DNA from: an uncultured bacterium
GTDB lineage: Bacteria > Actinomycetota > Coriobacteriia > Coriobacteriales > Eggerthellaceae
NCBI GenBank assembly: GCA_905215325.1
Contig: CAJMPP010000028.1
Location: 1 to 29,543 of the forward strand
Direction: 5' to 3'
Length of the DNA stretch: 29,543 bases
Below, one piece after another: positions 25,339-29,543 of this stretch; the stretch's first letter is position 1, and every line of letters begins with the position of its first letter. The translations under genes were made by a program, and so were the position numbers. Under the pieces are notes generated by a model that made no database searches, was not told the DNA's origin, and saw only the letters and a list, made by a program, of their open reading frames with translations.

Positions 25339-26523
25339 TTACAGCGCCAAGCGGTAGATCTCGGCAGCGTCCTCCATGGTCAGCTTCTTGAAGCTGCCGA
25401 ACGGCTCGCCCTTGTTCTCGCGCAGGGTGGGGATCATCTCGGCGATGGCGTCCTCGATGTTGTCCTCGTCCAGGCCGAGCTCGCCCAAGCTGATGGGCAT
25501 GCCCAGGCTGGCGAAGAACATGCGCGTCTCGTCGATGGCGGACAGCGCGTCGGATTCCACGTCGCCCGTGGGCGCCAAGCCGAACACCTCGTAGCCGTAC
25601 TGCGCGAAGCGCGCCGGGTTGGCGTCGTAGACGTATTCCATCCATGCCGGGAACAGGCAAGCCAGGCCGGCGCCGTGCGTGACGGTGGTGTCATAGGCGG
25701 ACAGCTCGTGCTCAAGGCCGTGCGTCGCCCAGTCCTCGTGACGACCCATGCCCAAAAGCCCCTGATGGCACAGCATGCCGGCCCACATGATGTTCGCGCG
25801 GGCATCGTAGTTCTCGGGCTCGGCCAGCACGCGCGGGGCCTCGGCGCGGATGGTGCGCATGACGGACAGGTTCATGCCGTCGGTGACGGGCACGGCGCCC
25901 ACGTCGTCGAAGAAGCGCTCGAGCAGGTGGCAGAACATGTCGGTGATGCCGGCGGCCGTCTGGAACGGCGGCAGCGTGAACGTGAGCTCGGGGTTCATGA
26001 ACGCCAGCTTCGGGCGCTGGTAGTTGCTGGCATAGCCGGTCTTCATGCCCAGCGCGTCATTGCTGATGACGGTGTTCTTCGAAGCTTCGCTGCCGGCTGC
26101 CGGGATGGTGAGCACCACGGCGATGGGCAGCACCTCGGTGTTCGGGTATTTCTTGGTGATGAGCTCCCACACGTCGTAATCGATGCAGGCGCCGTTGGCG
26201 ATGGCCTTCGCAGAGTCGACCACGGAGCCGCCGCCCACGGCCAGCACCCAGTCCACGCCGTTTTCCTTGCACAGCGCAACGCCCTCGCGCACCAGGCCGA
26301 TCTCGGGATTAGGGCGCACGCCGCCCAGCTTCACGTACTCGACGCCGACCTGCTCGAGCGATGCGCACACGCGGTCGATAAGGCCCGACTTGATGGCGCT
26401 CTGCCCACCATAGTGCAGCAGCACCTTACGCGCGCCTCGCTCGGCCAACATGGGGCCGACCTTGCTTTCGGCGTTATGGCCGAACACGAAATGCGTAGGG
26501 GAAACGAACTCGAAGTCTTCCAT
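25339..26523 (-). CDS. Iron-dependent alcohol dehydrogenase (BdhA/YqhD-like)
   Basis: A 394-residue group III (iron-containing) alcohol dehydrogenase, reducing aldehydes to alcohols with NAD(P)H. It opens DFEFVSPTHFVFGHNAESKVG, as butanol dehydrogenases do. The nucleotide loop GGGSVVDSAK is at 97-106 and the IPAAGSEAS segment at 140-148. Metal ligands are D195 and H199 (TDMFCHLLE), H268 in the WATHGLEHELSA region, and H283. The start at ATG 26523 follows AAGGAAGG. The frame runs upstream without homology. A TATACT -10 box lies 70 bp before the start. It is a single-gene unit. It could dispose of reducing power in fermentation or detoxify aldehydes; the true substrate cannot be read from the sequence. 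Confidence 0.93.
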   Translation of the reverse strand: MEDFEFVSPTHFVFGHNAESKVGPMLAERGARKVLLHYGGQSAIKSGLIDRVCASLEQVGVEYVKLGGVRPNPEIGLVREGVALCKENGVDWVLAVGGGSVVDSAKAIANGACIDYDVWELITKKYPNTEVLPIAVVLTIPAAGSEASKNTVISNDALGMKTGYASNYQRPKLAFMNPELTFTLPPFQTAAGITDMFCHLLERFFDDVGAVPVTDGMNLSVMRTIRAEAPRVLAEPENYDARANIMWAGMLCHQGLLGMGRHEDWATHGLEHELSAYDTTVTHGAGLACLFPAWMEYVYDANPARFAQYGYEVFGLAPTGDVESDALSAIDETRMFFASLGMPISLGELGLDEDNIEDAIAEMIPTLRENKGEPFGSFKKLTMEDAAEIYRLAL

Positions 26524-26592
26524 GGGAACCGCCTTCCTTGGTTTCGGGACACCGCGCCGCCCGCCTTCGCCCGCAAGCAGCACGATGCGCTC

Positions 26593-26598
26593 AGTATA
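26593..26598 (-). promoter_or_regulatory. Candidate -10 box (TATACT) for the alcohol dehydrogenase
   Basis: TATACT on the minus strand 70 bp before the ATG. No clear -35 at 16-18 bp. Confidence 0.4.
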
Positions 26599-26650
26599 AC
26601 GCGCGAACCCAGTGCCTGGCGCTATCGGGTAAAGATTGCCGCACTCATGC

Positions 26651-26794
26651 GATAAGAGGCGTTTTGCAACACCGCAAATCGCCCAGCGCCATGGCGCAAC
26701 GTCGCACAACCGCCCCGACACCATAGATAGTTGCGCGATGCCCGATACGATAAGAGACGGTTTTGCAACGCCGCAAATCACCCAACACCATGGC
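26651..26794. repeat. Two ~46-bp imperfect direct repeats
   Basis: Copies at 26651-26695 and 26749-26794 share GATAAGAG-RCG, then GTTTTGCAAC-R-CCGCAAATC, then C-CCA-x-CACCATGGC in degenerate form. Inside each, TTTGC and GCAAA can pair. The copies are about 98 bp apart. No gene is supported on either strand. Confidence 0.6.
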
Positions 26795-27131
26795 ATGCGA
26801 GCACGAATCGCGCAACGGCCTTCCCACGCATAAAGACGGAGTGGCGATACATGTCATGGCATACGAGTACGAATCATGCAGCGGCCTTTCAGAACAACCG
26901 ACCGAAAAGGATCGCACAACGGCCTCCCAGAACGTCCGCCCGAAAGAAAGATGAGATATTCCGAGCATGACCGCGCTATCGCCCCCTCCTTTTGGTACGA
27001 GAATGCGGAGGTTTCCGTACCGGCTATGCAGCCAGCCGCCGATACGGCTACTCCTTGAGCAGAGACGCGTCCAAGTAGCGGCGGAAGCGAACGCTGGCGC
27101 AAGGCGAAGCGGTTTCTTGCAGGTGCATAAG
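26795..27131. other. Gene-free stretch with further degenerate repeats
   Basis: GGCATGCGAGCACGAATC followed by a CGGCC end (near 26793-26820) recurs as GGCATACGAGTACGAATC with the same end (near 26861-26886), and CGCACAACGGCC recurs nearby. The minus-strand frame across this region reads as Cys/Arg-rich low-quality sequence with internal echoes of these repeats, so I do not call it a gene. Confidence 0.5.
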
Positions 27132-27302
27132 GAAAAAATAAAGCCGGGTAGGAAGGACCCGGCTTTCGAAAGGAATCCCGACAGGCAATGTGCGGGGTCT
27201 TGGCAACCCGCGTTCCGCTTGGCGACGGAACCTGCAAACCCGAGACAGTCGATTTGGCGAAGATAGTCGTTTGAGTTTTGCAATGTTATCCGCTGTCGGA
27301 CA
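27132..27302 (-). ncRNA. Probable structured ncRNA with closing stem and own terminator
   Basis: On the minus strand a promoter (27309-27337) predicts a transcript starting near 27302. Its first bases contain CCGACAG (27293-27299), which pairs perfectly with CTGTCGG near the end (27178-27184). Between them are GTTCCG/CGGAAC with an 8-nt loop (27212-27231) and GCGGGT/ACCCCGC (27192-27211). Their loops both contain GCCAAG, and a third GCCAA lies at 27254-27258. A terminator hairpin AAAGCCGGGT/ACCCGGCTTT (27140-27166) follows, with an A-interrupted T-run. Total ~171 nt. The closed-end shape and size recall 6S RNA, but I cannot assign a family. A leader of an unseen gene is unlikely because no ORF follows. 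Confidence 0.6.
27134..27166 (-). terminator. Terminator of the ncRNA
   Basis: Perfect 10-bp stem (27157-27166 with 27140-27149), 7-nt loop, then TTTATTTTTT on the minus strand. On the plus strand there is no comparable T-run, so it works for minus-strand transcripts. Confidence 0.9.
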
Positions 27303-27308
27303 TTGAAT

Positions 27309-27337
27309 ATTCTTGCATGTCATATTGTTTCATGCAA
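27309..27337 (-). promoter_or_regulatory. Promoter of the ncRNA
   Basis: TTGCAT (27332-27337), a 17-bp spacer, and AAGAAT (27309-27314) on the minus strand. The expected start near 27302 falls exactly at the 5' edge of the closing stem. Confidence 0.5.
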
Positions 27338-27540
27338 CCTTTCGAATCACTCGTTTACCTCGTCGAAACAGTCAATTTTCGCCGTCTGAACTGGTGCTAT
27401 AGCTATAGATACAGGCAATTGTGACTTTTTATAGAAATGAATAATGCTTCATGATTTATGCATAAACCACTCAAAAGGACGTTTAATCGATAGGCACCGT
27501 GAATGATGCGGCGCACTTAGTCTATAGACACTTTTAACCA
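27338..27540. other. AT-rich gene-free island
   Basis: This stretch is clearly richer in A/T than the rest of the window. It holds the 12-bp palindromes CTATAGCTATAG (27397-27408) and TTTATGCATAAA (27455-27466), but no ORF. It looks like acquired or decayed DNA next to the transposase remnant. Confidence 0.6.
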
Positions 27541-27737
27541 TGCAGCGCATTTGGTCGCGGCCGCTGCGGCAAAGATGGCCGACGATTCCATCGTCGACAT
27601 CGACCCATCGGCCTTCTCCGAGGAAGAGGAATAGGAAACCTCTCAGAGCATTCTCGAAACGAAATGGGAAAACTCTGAGAGGTTTCCCGGCCTACGCGGT
27701 AGTTTTGACGCTTACCGATAGACACTGTGAATGAGAT
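27482..27737. repeat. Direct repeats bounding a 230-bp scar segment
   Basis: CGATAGGCACCGTGAATGA (near 27487-27506) and CGATAGACACTGTGAATGA (near 27716-27735) match at 17 of 19 bases in the same orientation. The right copy abuts the point where the transposase remnant loses similarity. Between them a plus-strand frame ends in an acidic tail (VDIDPSAFSEEEE, stop at about 27634) that looks like the C-terminus of an unknown lost gene. Confidence 0.5.
27634..27687. repeat. 15-bp perfect inverted repeat
   Basis: GGAAACCTCTCAGAG (27634-27648) and CTCTGAGAGGTTTCC (27673-27687) flank a 24-bp AT-richer centre. No T-run follows, so it is not an obvious terminator. It could be an element end or a stable RNA hairpin. 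Confidence 0.7.
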
Positions 27738-27824
27738 GGCCTTTCGCCTATACTTCGGCGTGAACACGATATGGTACTTGCACATCCACTTCGTGTGCGA
27801 AAGGCTGTAGGCTTTGTTGGCCAT
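27735..27824 (-). pseudogene. tnpA: N-terminal remnant of an IS200/IS605 TnpA transposase
   Basis: From ATG 27824 the minus strand encodes MANKAYSLS followed by HTKWMCKYHIVFTPKYRRK, the well-known start of Y1 (single-strand) IS200-type transposases, where HxxxFTPKYRR-type residues precede the catalytic domain. Similarity stops after about 30 residues at 27735 and the frame runs on into unrelated sequence. The HUH motif and catalytic tyrosine, normally within ~140-150 residues, are absent, so the gene is dead. It is not a functional mobile element. Confidence 0.85.
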
Positions 27825-27916
27825 AGCCGACCACCACCCTTCCTTCTCGGATTCTTGACGGCCTGAACAATCGTCGATATCCGGCGGGAGGGTGGTTTTG
27901 TAAAGCAGGTTGTCGT

Positions 27917-27935
27917 CCGCCCGCATAGCGGGCGG
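27917..27935. mobile_element. Likely IS200/IS605 end hairpin
   Basis: CCGCCCGC-ATA-GCGGGCGG, a perfect 8-bp stem with a 3-nt loop, 93 bp upstream of the tnpA remnant. IS200/IS605 elements carry short subterminal hairpins recognised by TnpA at this relative place. Assignment to the left end is inferred from the gene orientation. Confidence 0.55.
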
Positions 27936-27981
27936 TTTACTTGGCGCGGTTACGCACGCGCCAGACTGAAGTCATTAACGC

Positions 27982-28015
27982 AAAAGACGCCCCGATTCGC
28001 ATCGGAGCGTCTTTT
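27982..28015. terminator. Terminator downstream of ferritin (works both ways)
   Basis: AAAAGACGC-c-CCGAT / ATCGG-a-GCGTCTTTT with a TCGC loop and one mismatch, and A/T tracts on both sides. It lies 137 bp past the ferritin stop. No gene lies between. Confidence 0.8.
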
Positions 28016-28151
28016 CAGCGTGGTTTTGCATTCGGATTCGCCGGAGCGGAACGCCTTGTCGGCATGCTTTCGGGTTTGCCGACATGATTTCGCGTTTGTC
28101 GAAGCCGAACGGGGCACCCGTAAACCAGGCGAGACCGCCTTTGTAGCGAGG

Positions 28152-28667
28152 CTACGCGTTCGCCAGCGGGCTGGGAACGGTGTACACGCGAGCCGCGTTC
28201 TCCCGGTCAAGGTCGTAGAGCGCCTTGGCATCGCTGCCGAACAGCCTCATGCGCGACACCTGCTTCTCGGCGTTGTCCTCTTCCTCCTGCTGCTCCTCGA
28301 TGAACCAATCCAGGAACTTCATGGTGCGATAGTCCTTTGCCTCGAGGGCGGCGGTGTAGATGTCGTTGATGGTGCTGGTGATGTACTTCTCATGCTCCAG
28401 CGCAGCCTCGAGCGGCTCCAAGTGGTTGCTGAAGGTCTTATCGGGCTGGTCGATGGCCTGCAGCTTCACTTTGCAGCCGTTCTCATGCAGGTACTTGCGG
28501 AAGATGAGCGCATGGTCGCGTTCCTCCTGCGTCTGGATCTCGTACCAATGGGCGAAACCCTCCAGGCCCTCTTCCTCATAGTAGTCGGCGAACGACAGGT
28601 ACAAGTACGCCGAGTACAGCTCCTTGCGAATCTGATCGTTGATCAGCTCATACACCTTTGCATCCAT
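28152..28667 (-). CDS. ftn: Non-haem ferritin
   Basis: A 171-residue bacterial ferritin (FtnA type) forming an iron-storage cage. Ferroxidase ligands are visible: E16 in RKELYSAYLYL, E49 and H52 in QTQEERDHALIF, E93/94 region in LEHEKYITSTIND, and the EEQQEEEDNAEKQ stretch near 124-136. Four long helices plus a short C-terminal part fit the usual length (~165-175). ATG 28667 follows AAGGAGG; the open frame extends 125 codons upstream but runs through repeats and is not coding. A good promoter lies 30-57 bp ahead. Single-gene unit ending in the terminator at 27982. In this setting it would store iron and limit Fenton chemistry. No Fur-box-like sequence was evident. Confidence 0.96.
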   Translation of the reverse strand: MDAKVYELINDQIRKELYSAYLYLSFADYYEEEGLEGFAHWYEIQTQEERDHALIFRKYLHENGCKVKLQAIDQPDKTFSNHLEPLEAALEHEKYITSTINDIYTAALEAKDYRTMKFLDWFIEEQQEEEDNAEKQVSRMRLFGSDAKALYDLDRENAARVYTVPSPLANA

Positions 28668-28695
28668 AGCATCCTCCTTCAGGACAGTAACGCCG

Positions 28696-28724
28696 ACAAT
28701 ACAGCCGGGTTTTGAACACGTCCA
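28696..28724 (-). promoter_or_regulatory. Promoter of the ferritin gene
   Basis: TGGACG (28719-28724), a 17-bp spacer, and TATTGT (28696-28701) on the minus strand, about 30 bp before the ferritin ATG. Four of six bases match in each box. Confidence 0.5.
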
Positions 28725-28863
28725 TGGTACGCCGCGCATGACGATTGCGCCAGCAACGACATAGGAGCGGCACGATTGCACACAACAGCCGGGGTGTACG
28801 ATTGAGAGCGCAGGGAGCAAGCAGCAGATTGCGAGCGCGAAGATCGGGCGACGCATCGCGAGC

Positions 28864-28915
28864 GCGAAGAATCGCCTGTTTTGGCCAGCCGAGGACAAAA
28901 CAGGCGATTCTTCGC
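28864..28915. repeat. Perfect 20-bp-stem hairpin element, copy 1
   Basis: GCGAAGAATCGCCTGTTTTG (28864-28883) pairs without mismatch with 28896-28915 around a 12-nt centre GCCAGCCGAGGA. Copy 2 lies at 29014-29053. A 13-mer GCGAGCGCGAAGA is duplicated just before it (28831-28843, 28858-28870). A decayed copy in opposite orientation seems present at 28946-28993 (GCGATTCTTCG, then GGCCAAAAACAG, then CTTCGC). No T-run follows either strand. Confidence 0.85.
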
Positions 28916-29013
28916 ACCAACCAGGCCGCAAAGCGGACATAACTCGCGATTCTTCGGCATTTAGCAGGGAAACAGGGCCAAAAACAGCTTCGCAGCCCCC
29001 GCAACCTGCAAAC

Positions 29014-29053
29014 AATCGCACGTTTTGGCCACAGCTGGACAAAACGTGCGATT
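29014..29053. repeat. Perfect 14-bp-stem hairpin element, copy 2
   Basis: AATCGCACGTTTTG (29014-29027) pairs with CAAAACGTGCGATT (29040-29053) around GCCACAGCTGGA. Compared with copy 1, two neighbouring base pairs of the stem differ on both strands, so pairing is preserved. The centre keeps GCCA and GGA but changes the middle. Confidence 0.85.
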
Positions 29054-29065
29054 ATTAGCGAACTC

Positions 29066-29080
29066 TACAATCAGAAGCGA
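29066..29080 (+). promoter_or_regulatory. Orphan -10-like sequence shared with the 20221 promoter
   Basis: TACAATCAGAAGCGA repeats TATAATCAGAAGCGA at 20221-20235 with a single change. No gene follows on the plus strand within the window. A perfect GGTAAC-agg-GTTACC palindrome lies 30 bp downstream (29110-29124). Confidence 0.3.
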
Positions 29081-29167
29081 CGTTCCCTCGGAGCATAAAG
29101 GCACAATAAGGTAACAGGGTTACCGCCTGCAGAAGAAGCGACTCTTTACTACCCCAGACGCTTTGGG

Positions 29168-29529
29168 CAGACGCTTCGGGGACGTAGCACTATGTGTCCG
29201 GATTCCCTAAAGCGGCCACTTCGAGGCGCTTTCAAGTCCATCCAGGTGCTTCATGCGGACGCTTCGGGGACATAGCGCCATGCGTCCGACTGTCGGGCAT
29301 TTAGCGCCACGTCCCCAAAGCGTCCGGGCACGCCGCGCGGGCCGAAGAACCTCACCCCGAGCGAAACCCGGACAGATAAGGCTACGTCCCCGAAGCGTCC
29401 GACCGAAGCGTCCGACCGGGCCCCACACCGGGGCATCCTCCCTCCCAAGCGAAACCCGGACAGATAAGTCTACGTCCCCGAAGCGTCTGCGAAACCCGGA
29501 CAGATAAGGCTACGTCCCCGAAGCGTCCG
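29168..29529. repeat. Cluster of six 33-bp palindromic repeats in both orientations
   Basis: Copies: 29168-29200 (minus), 29256-29288 (minus), 29294-29326 (plus), 29369-29401 (plus), 29457-29489 (plus) and 29497-29529 (plus). In plus form each begins CGGACA-x-ATA or a variant, has C-x-ACGTCCCC or CTATGTCCCC in the middle and ends GAAGCGTCCG or GAAGCGTCTG. The last two, with the preceding GCGAAACC, form a 40-bp tandem repeat (29450-29489, 29490-29529). Short partial copies lie near 29149-29161 and 29402-29414. The family also occurs at 1851-1982. No gene is seen from 29054 to the window end. Confidence 0.85.
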
Positions 29530-29543
29530 AGGCCCGCCGCTGC

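Noticed and set aside
26645..27283. 212-codon minus-strand frame in the gap after the alcohol dehydrogenase
   Set aside because: Cys/Arg-rich, built from the degenerate DNA repeats and crossing the terminator and ncRNA. No recognisable protein features.
27132..27302. tmRNA, RNase P RNA or SRP RNA
   Set aside because: None of their conserved core sequences could be seen, and the length does not fit tmRNA or RNase P.
27132..27302. Retron msr-msd RNA, because of the inverted-repeat ends
   Set aside because: No reverse transcriptase gene is nearby, and the closing stem with terminator is better explained by a simple ncRNA.
29168..29529. CRISPR array
   Set aside because: Repeats occur in both orientations, are palindromic, differ between copies, and have irregular or no spacers. 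No cas genes are present.

Overview
The window is GC-rich bacterial chromosome with mostly housekeeping genes. Gene content and base composition fit a Coriobacteriia actinobacterium, most likely Eggerthellaceae (Eggerthella/Gordonibacter/Slackia relatives). This placement is inferred from overall feel and was not tested against a database. Start codons are often GTG or TTG with purine-rich ribosome sites, and -10 boxes of the type TACAAT/TATACT stand in otherwise GC-rich leaders.

Layout. 1-1600 (minus): the 5' part of formate-tetrahydrofolate ligase (fhs), cut by the window edge, and type III pantothenate kinase (coaX). 1800-1990: two copies of a 33-bp palindromic repeat that returns in six copies at the far end of the window. 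2203-3959 (plus): an OmpR-type response regulator and its histidine kinase. 4263-5375 (plus): fabH, convergent with bioY (biotin ECF transporter S subunit). 6313-7836 (minus): a MATE exporter. 8180-17103 (minus): birA, a DHPS-HPPK folate fusion, ftsH, hpt, maf, tilS and a RlmD-type rRNA methyltransferase, in several transcription units. This resembles the widespread tilS-hpt-ftsH-fol neighbourhood, with maf and a promoter gap inserted. 17437-20064 (plus): a large hybrid sensor kinase. 20278-20646: a small holin-4/YvlD-like membrane protein. 20928-23563 (plus): cytochrome bd oxidase cydA-cydB, followed directly by an overlooked 57-codon two-helix membrane ORF that may be a third oxidase subunit. 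23897-25273: an LrgA/LrgB pair. 25339-26523 (minus): an iron-dependent alcohol dehydrogenase. 28152-28667 (minus): ferritin.

The stretches 26640-28150 and 28670-29543 hold almost no protein genes but much structure: degenerate repeats, a probable free-standing ncRNA with its own promoter, closing stem and terminator, an AT-rich scar with an IS200/IS605 transposase remnant, two large hairpins near ferritin whose stems differ by compensatory changes, and a cluster of the 33-bp palindromes in both orientations.

The strongest candidates for something undescribed are the cyd-linked small membrane protein (23390-23563), the structured RNA (about 27132-27302, minus) and the paired covarying hairpins (28864-29053). 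No defence system, CRISPR array, prophage or tRNA was recognised. Product names come from motifs read by eye, without database searches.
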